Shown: positions 1-7,475, counted from the stretch's first letter. The stretch: 10,188 nucleotides of DNA from Alphaproteobacteria bacterium (GCA_018830415.1 JAHJSJ010000219.1:1-10188), one strand, 5' to 3'. The notes: generated from the letters alone by a model not told the origin. Numbers and translations are program-made.

Positions 1-2518
1 GCCAGTGCCAGCGGTCGGGCGCGGGCGGGCCGAACGCGCCTTCGGGCAGGGCGCGCGCGCGATCACAGCGAAACCCTGCGCTGCCGAGCAGGCGGCGGGC
101 GTTCTCCGCTTCAAGCCCGATTGACACCGGCAGCGCCAAATCGATCCGGAAGGTGAGGTTGCGTTCCTTGGGCTTGGCGGCGCTGACCACGGCGCGCGCT
201 TCAAACGCGGCGCGCAGGATCTTCTCCGCCAGATCAACCCGGATCGCCTGCGACCCTGCGTAACGATAGCCCGCAGGCAGCCGCCCCTTGGCCCACGCCC
301 CTTCGGCCAGAACCGGCAGCATCGCTTCGTTCAGCGGGCGCAGGTCAAGCCCCAGCGCGTGCAGCAAGCGGCGCGGCGCGGGTTTGAGCAAGGCGGGCGC
401 GAAAATATCGAGCGCGCCGAACGTCACCCCCAGCTTGCGCAGAAACGGGCGCATTTCCTTGGGCAGATGTTCCAGCCCGGCGTCTTCGCGGCTGATCACC
501 CCGCGCGCGTCGATCAGCGTGATCAACAGCGCGCGCGCCTGCGACCCGGCTGCGGGATCGCGCGCGGCCTCGGCCAGTTTGCGCAACGGGGCCAGCGGTT
601 CCAATTGCTTATCGAGCCATGCGGCAAGGCCCGCCTCCAACTGCGCGCGCGAAGCCTCGGCCAGCAATGTCAGATCGCGGGTCAGCGCGAGGCGCGGGCT
701 ACCGAAATTGCCTGCACCGACATGACCCGGAAAGGTAATCTCGGCGAGCGCGCGCCCTTGCCCTTGGCCCTGCCAGCGGATCGCCCCGCCCGCGATTTCC
801 AGCTCGCCAATGCCGTCAGCCAGCAGCCATTCGGCGCGGCTGGCGAGCAGCGCGGGCAGCGCCTTTTCCCCCGCCGCCAGCAGCATCCGCCGATCATGCG
901 CGCCCGCCGAGGGATCGACATGGAAACGGAATCCTTCAAGCCGCCCGATGGTTTCACCCTCGACCGTCAAATGCCCATCGGGTTCCAATGTGACCGGCAG
1001 CGCGCCTGCGTCCTGCCCCAGCGATTTCATCAAAAGTGTCGTCCTCCGGTTGACGAATCTTTCGGTCAGCCGCGCGTGCAGCGCATCCGAAAGCTTCGCC
1101 TCGACCGCGCGCGCCCGCGCGGCCATTTCATCGCGTGCCAGCACCCAATCGGGCCGCTGGCAGATGTAAGCCCAACTGCGAATCGCTGCGATCCGCGCTT
1201 GCAGCGTGTCGATGTCGCCCTGCATCCGGTCAAGTTCCGCGATGCGCGCGGCGACGAAATCCGCGCCAATATAACCCTCGCCCAGGTCTTGCCACAGCCG
1301 TGCGACAAACCGCGCGTGCTGTTCCACCCCCAGGTTGCGGAAATCGGGGAGCGAGCACGCCTCCCAAAACCGCCGCACCGATCCCGCCCCGCGCACCGAT
1401 TGCGCAAGCGAATCTTCCGAAAGCCGCCGCAGCACCGCCATGTCGATCGCCTCGGGCGCAGCGCGCAGCACTGCATCATCGGGCCGCGCTTCCAGATCGG
1501 CGATCAGCGTGGGGAGCGTATCGAACCGCGGTTCCGCCTCACGCCAGAACAGGTGGGTCAGTGGCGCGAACCTGTGTTCTTCAATCGCGTAGATTTCTTC
1601 ATCGGTGAAGGCGAGCGGCTCGCCGCTATCCACCTTTCCCATCCCCGACAGCGTGCCGAACGTCCCGTCGCGCTGGTGCCGGCCCGCCCGCCCGGCAATC
1701 TGCGCCATTTCCGAAGGGGTCAGCCGCCGTTTGCGATGCCCGTCGAACTTGCTGAGCGCGGCAAAGGCCACATGATCGAGATCGAGGTTCAATCCCATGC
1801 CAATCGCATCGGTGGCGACGATGTAATCGACCTCGCCCGATTGGAACATCGCCACCTGTTTGTTGCGGGTTTCGGGTGAGAGCGCCCCCATCACCACCGC
1901 CGCGCCGCCCCTGAAACGCCGCAACGCTTCGGCCATCGCGTAAACCTGCTCGATCGAAAACGCGACCACGGCGCTGCGTTTGGGCAGGCGCGACAATTTG
2001 CATACCCCGGCGTGCGACAGCGTGGAGAAACGCGGACGGGTGGTGATGTCCGCGCGCGGGATCAGCGCCTTGATGATCGGTTGCAGGGTGGACGAACCAA
2101 GGATCATCGTTTCCTCGCGCCCGCGTGCGTGCAGCAGCCGGTCGGTGAAAATATGCCCGCGTTCGGGGTCAGCGCCCAATTGCGCTTCGTCGATGGCAAC
2201 AAAGGCATGCTGCCCCGCCGTGCGCGGCATGGCTTCGGCGGTGCAGAGGAAATAGCGCGCGTCCGGTGGTTCGATCCGTTCCTCGCCGGTGATCAGCGCC
2301 ACCTGCTTATCGCCCTTGATGCCGCGCACCCGGTCATACACCTCGCGCGCCAGCAGCCGCAGGGGGAAACCCATCATGCCGGACGAATGGCCGCACATCC
2401 GCTCAATCGCCAGATGGGTCTTGCCGGTGTTGGTCGGGCCGAGCACCGCGCGCACGCTGTCATCGCGAAAGGCAGCGCCGCGCTGGGCGACGGAATGATC
2501 GCTGAGGGGAAAGGTCAC
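1..2518 (-). CDS. Suv3-like DEAD/DEAH-type (superfamily 2) RNA helicase, 3' end outside the window
   Basis: The minus strand is open for 839 codons, from a GTG at 2518 to the left edge. Near the N-terminus is a Walker A motif, GPTNTGKT (about residues 27-34). It is followed by FPLRLLAREVYDR, a Walker B motif AIDEAQ (DEAQ at about 110-113), a GSST-type motif III (LGSSTLQP), ATDAIGMGLNLDL (motif V) and QIAGRAGR (motif VI, about 273-280). This order and the DEAQ box match the Suv3/alphaproteobacterial helicase family, which unwinds RNA with ATP, in mitochondria as part of RNA decay. The roughly 540 visible residues after motif VI are Ala/Arg/Leu-rich; I recognise no named domain in them. The start is uncertain: no clear Shine-Dalgarno precedes the GTG, and an in-frame ATG at 2605 would add 29 residues. 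The Walker A so close to the N-terminus fits the GTG. The gene is divergent from the M23 peptidase gene. The helicase class is well supported; its exact RNA target is not. Confidence 0.9.
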   Translation of the reverse strand, partial: MTFPLSDHSVAQRGAAFRDDSVRAVLGPTNTGKTHLAIERMCGHSSGMMGFPLRLLAREVYDRVRGIKGDKQVALITGEERIEPPDARYFLCTAEAMPRTAGQHAFVAIDEAQLGADPERGHIFTDRLLHARGREETMILGSSTLQPIIKALIPRADITTRPRFSTLSHAGVCKLSRLPKRSAVVAFSIEQVYAMAEALRRFRGGAAVVMGALSPETRNKQVAMFQSGEVDYIVATDAIGMGLNLDLDHVAFAALSKFDGHRKRRLTPSEMAQIAGRAGRHQRDGTFGTLSGMGKVDSGEPLAFTDEEIYAIEEHRFAPLTHLFWREAEPRFDTLPTLIADLEARPDDAVLRAAPEAIDMAVLRRLSEDSLAQSVRGAGSVRRFWEACSLPDFRNLGVEQHARFVARLWQDLGEGYIGADFVAARIAELDRMQGDIDTLQARIAAIRSWAYICQRPDWVLARDEMAARARAVEAKLSDALHARLTERFVNRRTTLLMKSLGQDAGALPVTLEPDGHLTVEGETIGRLEGFRFHVDPSAGAHDRRMLLAAGEKALPALLASRAEWLLADGIGELEIAGGAIRWQGQGQGRALAEITFPGHVGAGNFGSPRLALTRDLTLLAEASRAQLEAGLAAWLDKQLEPLAPLRKLAEAARDPAAGSQARALLITLIDARGVISREDAGLEHLPKEMRPFLRKLGVTFGALDIFAPALLKPAPRRLLHALGLDLRPLNEAMLPVLAEGAWAKGRLPAGYRYAGSQAIRVDLAEKILRAAFEARAVVSAAKPKERNLTFRIDLALPVSIGLEAENARRLLGSAGFRCDRARALPEGAFGPPAPDRWHW

Positions 2519-2537
2519 AGTGACACGGCTTGTGTCA
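2514..2537. promoter_or_regulatory. Compound dyad overlapping the helicase start, candidate operator
   Basis: Two dyads abut here. GTCAC-A-GTGAC (2514-2524) is a perfect 11-bp palindrome that contains the helicase GTG start. TGACAC (2521-2526) and GTGTCA (2532-2537) form a perfect inverted repeat with a 5-base spacer. A regulator bound here would block translation-proximal transcription of the helicase. I cannot assign a regulator family, and short dyads occur by chance in GC-rich DNA. Confidence 0.3.
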
Positions 2538-2594
2538 GGCTTGGCAGGGCGGAGCAAGGGCGCGTGCTGGTCACCATCTGGTCTGGGCGCAACA

Positions 2595-2671
2595 CCTTGT
2601 CGCATCTGCGATACGGTTGGTCGCTGGTTAATGCGGGATTTACTTTGTTGTGGCAGGAAAATGCGACAAGG
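2595..2671. repeat. 11-bp perfect inverted repeat in the helicase/M23 divergent gap
   Basis: CCTTGTCGCAT at 2595-2605 is the exact reverse complement of ATGCGACAAGG at 2661-2671, with 55 bases between the arms. The arms flank the centre of the divergent intergenic region. Each copy of TTGTCG points toward the gene on its own strand, where it could act as a -35 element (TTGTCG against TTGACG in alphaproteobacterial housekeeping promoters). I found no convincing -10 hexamer at 16-18 bases from either. Paired operator arms are the alternative. The repeat is seen directly; its role is inferred. Confidence 0.5.
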
Positions 2672-2684
2672 AAGCGGTTGGGAT

Positions 2685-2690
2685 AGAGGT
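2685..2690 (+). promoter_or_regulatory. Ribosome binding site that favours a TTG start for the M23 gene
   Basis: AGAGGT lies 4 bases before a TTG codon at 2695. It is the best Shine-Dalgarno match near the 5' end of this gene. The upstream GTG at 2650 has none at a good distance, and the downstream ATG at 2728 has only a weak AGGG. Confidence 0.45.
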
Positions 2691-2694
2691 AAGC

Positions 2695-4467
2695 TTGCCC
2701 CGTCAGGGCGCCGCTTTCAGGGCACAGATGTTGGATCATGCGCGCAATCTGAACGATCCGCCCGAGCCGGAGCACGGCCCGGCAGTGGATCTGCGCGCTG
2801 TATCCGCATCAGCCGGGCCTGCCCCGATCGATCCTGAAACCGCGCGCGAATTGCTGCCCTATTTCCGCAAGGCCAAGGCGCTGGCCCCGCCCACCCCAAC
2901 CCAGCAGGCCCGGCGCACAGTGCTGGTGCGGGTCAATGGTGTGTCCGAACGTTACGACGAATGGCGTCTTGCCGCCTCGCGCTGGTTCGACAGTCTCGAT
3001 CTTGCGCCTGACCTGGCCAAAAACATCGGCAGCCGCCGGTGGTTTCGCGGGCTGGGCACGATGGTCGGCCTTGGCGTGGTGGCGCTGGCCTTGTGGCCCG
3101 ATCTGACCCCATTGGAAGCGCGGCCCGCGATGCCGCATGGTGACGCAGTGACCAGCGAATTGCGCAGCCAGATGATCCTGCCGCTGGCGCTGGGCGCGGA
3201 TAGCGGGCGGCGGATGGGGCCGACGCAGGCGGTCATCCCGCTCAAAAGCGCGCCCGAACGCCCGCAGATCCAGATGGTGGTGACATTGGCGCCGGGGGAC
3301 AGCTTTGCCGCGATGCTGCGCCGTGCCGGGGTTGCGGCGGATGATATTGATCGCGCCTCCGCGCTGGTCGATCAAGCCTTGCCGCTGGGCGAGATTGCGC
3401 CGGGCACGCAGATGGACGTTCTGCTGGGCCGCCGCGCCGCGCCGGGGCAGCCGCGCCCGCTGGACAGCCTCGCCTTCCGGGCGCGGTTCGATCTGGAGCT
3501 GCAACTGACCCGGCCCGGCGTGGGTGAGATTACCGCCGATGGCATGCCGGTGATGCCCAACGGGCCGCTGGCCTTGAAACGCAACATCATCCGCGTCGAT
3601 GACACGCCGCTGCGGGTGCGCGGCCCGGTGGGGTCGAGCCTCTATCGTTCGATGCGGCAGGCCGGTGTCCCGGCCAGCGCGGTGCAGGAATATCTGAAAG
3701 CGCTCGACGCGCAGATCGACATGGACCGCGAAGTGCGCTCGACCGACGAATTCGACATCATCGTCTCCTATCGCCGCGCTGCGACAGGCGAACGTCAGGC
3801 GGGGCAGTTGCTCTATGCCGGGGTCGACCGCGCCGGAAAGCCGCGCACCCAACTGATGCGGTGGGGCAAGGACGGGCGGTTCTTCGAAGCTTCGGGCGTA
3901 GGGGAGCAACGTCGTGGCCTCTTGGCGCCAGTGCCGGGCGCGATTTCATCGGGCTTCGGGATGCGCCGCCACCCGATCCTTGGTTATCGCCGGATGCACG
4001 AAGGGATGGATTTCAAGGCGCGCCACGGCACCCCGATTGCCGCGGTCAGCGATGGTCGGGTCAGTTCTGCGGGCCGCGCGGGCGGCTGCGGCATCGCGGT
4101 GCGGCTGGATCATGGTAGCGGGCTTGCCACGCGCTATTGCCACATGAGCCGGATGGCGGTGAGTTCCGGGCAGCAGGTGCGGCGCGGGCAGGTGATCGGC
4201 TATGTCGGATCGACCGGGCTATCGACCGGCCCGCACCTGCATTACGAAATGTATCGCAGCGGGCGGGTGATCAATCCGGCGAGCGTGCAATTCGTCAACC
4301 GCGCTGAACTTTCGGGCACCGAACTGATCGATTTCCGCCGCCAGCTGATTCAGATGAAAGATGTCGAGGTCGGCGCGGCGCTGCAGGATCTCGAACCGCT
4401 GCCGAGCGAGGTCAAGGAACCGCTGCGCGAGATCGAGAAGGTCGAGATCGCGCGCGGGATGCGCTGA
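2695..4467 (+). CDS. Membrane-anchored M23 family peptidoglycan metallopeptidase
   Basis: With the TTG start the protein has 590 residues. The N-terminal ~120 residues look cytoplasmic. A single hydrophobic segment (GTMVGLGVVALALW, about 120-134) would anchor it in the inner membrane with the rest in the periplasm. Residues ~193-250 (VTLAPGDSFAAMLRRAGV onward) resemble the OapA/LysM-like regulatory region of Csd3/MepM-type enzymes. The C-terminal catalytic domain (~409-531) has the M23 pattern: RRHPILGYRRMHEGMD with zinc ligands H435 and D439, YCHMS (H483) and GPHLHYE with H514 and H516. All expected ligands are present, so it is probably an active endopeptidase that cuts peptide cross-links in peptidoglycan. 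Two cysteines (C465, C482) on neighbouring strands of this domain could form a disulfide. About 60 charged residues follow the domain. Starts at GTG 2650 (605 residues) or ATG 2728 (579 residues) are also possible. Confidence 0.9.
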   Translation: MPRQGAAFRAQMLDHARNLNDPPEPEHGPAVDLRAVSASAGPAPIDPETARELLPYFRKAKALAPPTPTQQARRTVLVRVNGVSERYDEWRLAASRWFDSLDLAPDLAKNIGSRRWFRGLGTMVGLGVVALALWPDLTPLEARPAMPHGDAVTSELRSQMILPLALGADSGRRMGPTQAVIPLKSAPERPQIQMVVTLAPGDSFAAMLRRAGVAADDIDRASALVDQALPLGEIAPGTQMDVLLGRRAAPGQPRPLDSLAFRARFDLELQLTRPGVGEITADGMPVMPNGPLALKRNIIRVDDTPLRVRGPVGSSLYRSMRQAGVPASAVQEYLKALDAQIDMDREVRSTDEFDIIVSYRRAATGERQAGQLLYAGVDRAGKPRTQLMRWGKDGRFFEASGVGEQRRGLLAPVPGAISSGFGMRRHPILGYRRMHEGMDFKARHGTPIAAVSDGRVSSAGRAGGCGIAVRLDHGSGLATRYCHMSRMAVSSGQQVRRGQVIGYVGSTGLSTGPHLHYEMYRSGRVINPASVQFVNRAELSGTELIDFRRQLIQMKDVEVGAALQDLEPLPSEVKEPLREIEKVEIARGMR

Positions 4468-4472
4468 ACGAC

Positions 4473-4500
4473 TTGTCGCAACGCCCGGATTGCGCCTAAA
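4473..4500 (+). promoter_or_regulatory. Candidate promoter for hemB giving a near-leaderless message
   Basis: TTGTCG (4473-4478) and CCTAAA (4495-4500) are separated by 16 bases in the 42-base gap after the M23 gene. With the usual 6-8 bases to the start site, transcription would begin around 4507, just before the hemB ATG at 4510. No Shine-Dalgarno sequence precedes that ATG, which fits a leaderless or very short leader. The hexamers are imperfect matches, so this is a prediction. Confidence 0.4.
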
Positions 4501-4509
4501 CCTGCGCGC

Positions 4510-5505
4510 ATGACCGGAAGCTATCCCAACACCCGTTTGCGCCGCACCCGCGCCCACGCATGGAGCCGCGCGCTCCACCGCGAATCGATCCTCACCCCCG
4601 CCGATCTGATCTGGCCGCTGTTCGTGACTTCGGGAACAGGGGTGGAGGAACCGGTCGCCAGCCTGCCCGGCATATCGCGCTGGTCGGTCGATGGCATCGT
4701 GGCGCGCGCGAAAGAGGCGGCGGCACTCGGCATTCCGGTGGTGGCGCTGTTCCCCAATACGCCGCATGATCTGCGCAGCGATGACGGGGGCGAAGCGCAT
4801 AATCCCGACAACCTGATGTGCCAGGCGATCCGCGCGATCAAGGACGCCTGCGGGAATGATATCGGCGTGCTGACCGACGTGGCGCTCGATCCCTACACCG
4901 CCCACGGGCAGGATGGGCTGGTGGACGATGCGGGCTATGTGGTGAACGATGACACCGTCGCCGCGCTGGTTGATCAGGCGATCAATCAGGCGAGTGCGGG
5001 CGCGGACATCATCGCCCCGTCGGACATGATGGACGGCCGCATCCGCGCGATCCGCATGGCGCTGGAAATGAACGGGCATCCCAACGTGCAGATCATGTCC
5101 TACGCCGCCAAATATGCCAGCGCGTTTTATGGCCCGTTCCGCGATGCGGTGGGCAGCGGCGGATTGCTCAAAGGCGACAAGAAAACCTACCAGATGGACC
5201 CGGCCAATGGCGACGAGGCGCTGCGCGAAGTGGCGCTGGACATTGCCGAGGGCGCGGATTCGGTGATGGTCAAACCCGGCCTCGCCTATCTCGACATCGT
5301 GCGCCGAGTGAAGGAGCGCTTCGAGGTGCCGGTTTTCGCCTATCAGGTCAGCGGCGAATACGCGATGATCGAGGCTGCGGCGCGGGCCGGAGCGGGTGAT
5401 CGCGATGCGCTGGTGCTGGAAACCCTGATCGCGTTCAAACGTGCAGGCGCAAGCGGCATCCTGACCTACCACGCCGCCCATGCCGCCCGCCTGCTGAATG
5501 GCTGA
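4510..5505 (+). CDS. hemB: Delta-aminolevulinic acid dehydratase (porphobilinogen synthase)
   Basis: This cytoplasmic enzyme joins two 5-aminolevulinate molecules into porphobilinogen, an early step toward heme, siroheme, cobalamin and chlorophylls. The 331-residue length is normal. The two Schiff-base lysines are visible: K201 in IMSYAAKYASAFYGPF and K255 in VMVKPGLAYLD. The metal loop reads DVALDPYTAHGQDG (123-136). It carries Asp/Ala where zinc-dependent enzymes have cysteines, so this is the cysteine-free type that uses Mg2+ (sometimes with K+). The loop has Gln where HGHDG is usual. It starts a run of five plus-strand genes, and its 3' end overlaps the next gene by 8 bases. The only start with the conserved N-terminus (RLRRTRAHAWSR) is ATG 4510, which has no Shine-Dalgarno. 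Confidence 0.97.
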   Translation: MTGSYPNTRLRRTRAHAWSRALHRESILTPADLIWPLFVTSGTGVEEPVASLPGISRWSVDGIVARAKEAAALGIPVVALFPNTPHDLRSDDGGEAHNPDNLMCQAIRAIKDACGNDIGVLTDVALDPYTAHGQDGLVDDAGYVVNDDTVAALVDQAINQASAGADIIAPSDMMDGRIRAIRMALEMNGHPNVQIMSYAAKYASAFYGPFRDAVGSGGLLKGDKKTYQMDPANGDEALREVALDIAEGADSVMVKPGLAYLDIVRRVKERFEVPVFAYQVSGEYAMIEAAARAGAGDRDALVLETLIAFKRAGASGILTYHAAHAARLLNG

Positions 5506-6061
5506 CATGGCCGGGTTCCGCTGCGAAACCGAACGGCTGATCCTGCGCGACTGGCGCGGAGATGGCGATTGGACGCGCTTCTGGCAGGCGACCAACACCC
5601 CGGCGGTGATGCGCTGGCTGGGCGGGGTGGCGGATGATGCGGCGCGGACCGCTGCGCAAGAACGCCTGCTCGGTTATCAGCGCGATCATGGCCACACCTT
5701 CTGGGTGGTCGAGCGCAAGCAGGATGGCGCGCTGCTCGGCTTTTGCGGGTTGAAGCGTTCCAATCAGGCGGGCGGGCCGCAGGGGATGATGGAAGTCGGC
5801 TGGCGGCTGCGTGAGGATGCCTGGGGGCAAGGCTACGCCAAAGAGGCTGCCGCCGCCGCGCTGGCCCTTGCGTTTGATCGCTTCGCTGCGGATGAGGTGA
5901 TCGCGCTGACGGTGCAGGGCAATACCGCCAGTTGGGGTCTGATGCTGCGTTTGGGGATGGAACGGCGCGCGGATCTCGATTTTGACAGCGGCGATTTCGA
6001 TCCCGAAAATCCGGTCATTATTGTCCATTCAATCACCCGCGCGGTCTGGCAAGCGGGATGA
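5498..6061 (+). CDS. GNAT N-acetyltransferase, RimJ/RimL-like (first of a tandem pair)
   Basis: The 187-residue protein has the Acetyltransf_3 layout: an N-terminal strand TERLILRDW (11-19), NTPAVMRWLGGV (33-44), GFCGLKR (81-87), GWRLREDAWGQGYAKEA (101-117) with the acetyl-CoA pyrophosphate-binding loop WGQGYA, and a C-terminal GNTASWGLMLRLGMERR (141-157). Members transfer acetyl from acetyl-CoA to an amino group, on ribosomal protein N-termini, other proteins or small molecules; the substrate cannot be read from sequence. Its ATG lies inside the end of hemB (ATGGCTGA overlap), and its TGA overlaps the ATG of the second GNAT, so translation is probably coupled. A second ATG at 5507, directly after the hemB stop, is an equally possible start and would remove three residues. 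Confidence 0.88.
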   Translation: MADMAGFRCETERLILRDWRGDGDWTRFWQATNTPAVMRWLGGVADDAARTAAQERLLGYQRDHGHTFWVVERKQDGALLGFCGLKRSNQAGGPQGMMEVGWRLREDAWGQGYAKEAAAAALALAFDRFAADEVIALTVQGNTASWGLMLRLGMERRADLDFDSGDFDPENPVIIVHSITRAVWQAG

Positions 6062-6609
6062 TGGCTGCGGTGCTGACGACTCCCCGGTTGACGCTGCGCG
6101 CAATCGGCGTTGACGACCTCGACCCGCACATGGCGTTGCTCAATACGCCTGCGGTGATGCAGTATCTGGGCGGCGTGCAGCCGCGCGAGGTAATCGCGGC
6201 CAAGCACGCGGCATCGCGGGCCAGCTTTGCCGCCGAAGGGTTCGGCTTCATGATGATGGAGGAGCGGGCGACGGGCGACATTATCGGCCATTGCGGGTTG
6301 CGCCGCGTCGCCCACCCGCTCGCCCCCAACCCCCACGACTTCGAAATCGGATGGCTGGTGCGTGAAGATCGCTGGCGGCGCGGCTATGCGCTGGAAGCGA
6401 TGCGCGCGGTGGTCGATTGGGGCTTTGGCGTTATCGGTGCGAAGCAGATCGTCGCCTTGACCTGCGCGGCCAATGTGGGAAGCTGGCGATTGATGGAAAA
6501 GCTTGGGATGGATCGGCGCGAAGACCTCGATTTTGCCGATCCGGGTGAGCCTGAACCGATTATCCAGTATGCAATCACGCGAGCGCAATGGGAGGCGCAC
6601 AGACCATGA
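6058..6609 (+). CDS. GNAT N-acetyltransferase, RimJ/RimL-like (second of a tandem pair)
   Basis: The 183-residue protein has the same plan as the gene before it: TPRLTLRAI near the N-terminus, NTPAVMQYLGGV (29-40), GHCGLRR, GWLVREDRWRRGYALEA with the acetyl-CoA loop RRGYA, and a C-terminal GSWRLMEKLGMDRREDLDF. The matching order, similar length and shared phrases (NTPAVM-LGGV, LGM-RR-DLDF) suggest an old tandem duplication with later divergence. The substrate is unknown. ATGA overlaps couple it to the genes on both sides. ATG 6061, directly after the first, is an alternative start that shortens it by one residue. Confidence 0.87.
   Translation: MMAAVLTTPRLTLRAIGVDDLDPHMALLNTPAVMQYLGGVQPREVIAAKHAASRASFAAEGFGFMMMEERATGDIIGHCGLRRVAHPLAPNPHDFEIGWLVREDRWRRGYALEAMRAVVDWGFGVIGAKQIVALTCAANVGSWRLMEKLGMDRREDLDFADPGEPEPIIQYAITRAQWEAHRP
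6590..6595 (+). promoter_or_regulatory. Ribosome binding site setting the carbonic anhydrase family start
   Basis: GGGAGG lies 10 bases before the ATG at 6606. An in-frame ATG at 6588 overlaps this site and has no Shine-Dalgarno of its own, so 6606 is preferred. Confidence 0.55.
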
Positions 6610-7184
6610 CTTATCGGCCCCCCGAACGACCGGGCGTCAATATCATCCCGATCCACGGCAAGACCCCGCGCATCCACGCCACCGCCTTTATCGCGCCCGG
6701 CTGCACGATCATCGGCGATGTCGAAATCGGCGCGGAATCGTCGATCTGGTATAATTGCGTGCTGCGCGCCGACGTCAGCCGGATCGTGATTGGTGAACGC
6801 AGCAATGTGCAGGATGGATCGGTGCTCCACTGCGACCCGCCGCGCCCGGGGGACCCGGACGGATCGCCGCTGATCATCGGTGACGATGTGCTGATCGGCC
6901 ATATGGCGATGGTGCACGGCTGCACGATCGAGAGCCGCGGTTTCGTCGGCCTTGGCGCGATTGTGATGAACAAGGCGGTGATCGGTGCGGACGCGATGCT
7001 GGCAGCGGGCGCGATGCTGACCGAGGGCAAGGTTATGGCCCCGCGTGAGCTGTGGGGCGGCCGTCCGGCGCGCAAGATGCGCGATCTGGATGAGGCGGCG
7101 ATCATGGGAATGCGGATCGGCACCGCGCATTACGCCGAAAATGCAAAACACCACGCCGAAGCGGTGGCGGCGGCGCTGACGTAA
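6606..7184 (+). CDS. Gamma-class carbonic anhydrase family protein (left-handed beta-helix, YrdA/Cam-like)
   Basis: The 192-residue protein shows hexapeptide repeats of a left-handed beta-helix (FIAPGCTIIGDVEIGAES, PLIIGDDVLIGH, GFVGLGAIVMNKAVIGADA), which trimerises in this family. Three histidines sit where gamma-CAs bind metal: H75 in SVLHC, and H99 and H104 in IGHMAMVHGC. The conserved RADVSRIVIG and NVQDGSVLH segments with R54, D56 and Q69 are also present. Family members hydrate CO2 to bicarbonate, but many YrdA-type proteins have little measured activity and some act as acyl-carrier or ferripyochelin-type relatives, so catalysis is not proven. The start is set by GGGAGG at 6590-6595; ATG 6588 would add six residues (MGGAQT). 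It overlaps the preceding GNAT by 4 bases (ATGA) and is probably co-transcribed with it. Confidence 0.9.
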   Translation: MTYRPPERPGVNIIPIHGKTPRIHATAFIAPGCTIIGDVEIGAESSIWYNCVLRADVSRIVIGERSNVQDGSVLHCDPPRPGDPDGSPLIIGDDVLIGHMAMVHGCTIESRGFVGLGAIVMNKAVIGADAMLAAGAMLTEGKVMAPRELWGGRPARKMRDLDEAAIMGMRIGTAHYAENAKHHAEAVAAALT

Positions 7185-7193
7185 GCGGGGATC

Positions 7194-7475
7194 ATGGCGC
7201 GGCCCAAGCCCGATTTCCCGCCCGCCGCTGCGCTGTTGGCGCTGGCCGATGATCGGCGGCGATTGGCGTTGAGGGTTACGCCGGGCGCGCGCAGCGAACA
7301 GATTGCGCTGGGCGAGGGCGCGGTGCTGATCAAGGTTCGGGCCAAGGCGCATGATGGTGAGGCCAACGCCGCGGTGCTGGCAATGCTGGCACGCGCGCTC
7401 GATCTGCCCGGATCAAAACTGCACCTGCTGCGCGGCGCGACCGGGCGCGACAAGCTGGTGCAGATCGATATCTGA
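7194..7475 (+). CDS. DUF167/YggU family protein
   Basis: This short cytoplasmic protein (93 residues) belongs to the DUF167 family, whose structure is known but whose function is not. The typical segments are present: LALRVTPGARSEQI (24-37), KVRAKAHDGEANAAVLAMLARAL (47-69) and GATGRDKLVQI near the C-terminus. It starts 9 bases after the gamma-CA stop, with GGGGA just before the ATG, and is the last gene of the plus-strand run. Only 35 bases separate its stop from the stop of the convergent SulP gene. Confidence 0.88.
   Translation: MARPKPDFPPAAALLALADDRRRLALRVTPGARSEQIALGEGAVLIKVRAKAHDGEANAAVLAMLARALDLPGSKLHLLRGATGRDKLVQIDI

Noticed and set aside
359..1879. 506-codon plus-strand open frame opposite the helicase
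   Set aside because: It is antisense to a frame with clear helicase motifs, is Arg/Pro/Gln-rich with no recognisable domain, and is typical of long shadow frames in GC-rich DNA.
2650..2694. Extra 15 N-terminal residues of the M23 protein from GTG 2650
   Set aside because: There is no Shine-Dalgarno at a suitable distance and the extension would run through one arm of the inverted repeat; TTG 2695 has a good site. Not fully excluded.
2809..3909. 366-codon minus-strand open frame opposite the M23 gene
   Set aside because: The same shadow pattern; the plus-strand protein has a membrane anchor and an intact metal site.
4219..5598. 459-codon minus-strand open frame opposite hemB
   Set aside because: HemB on the plus strand has its catalytic residues intact; the antisense product is His/Arg-rich and has no family signature.
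6384..7352. 322-codon minus-strand open frame opposite the second GNAT, the gamma-CA gene and DUF167
   Set aside because: It spans three good plus-strand genes and reads as low-complexity His/Arg/Ala sequence.
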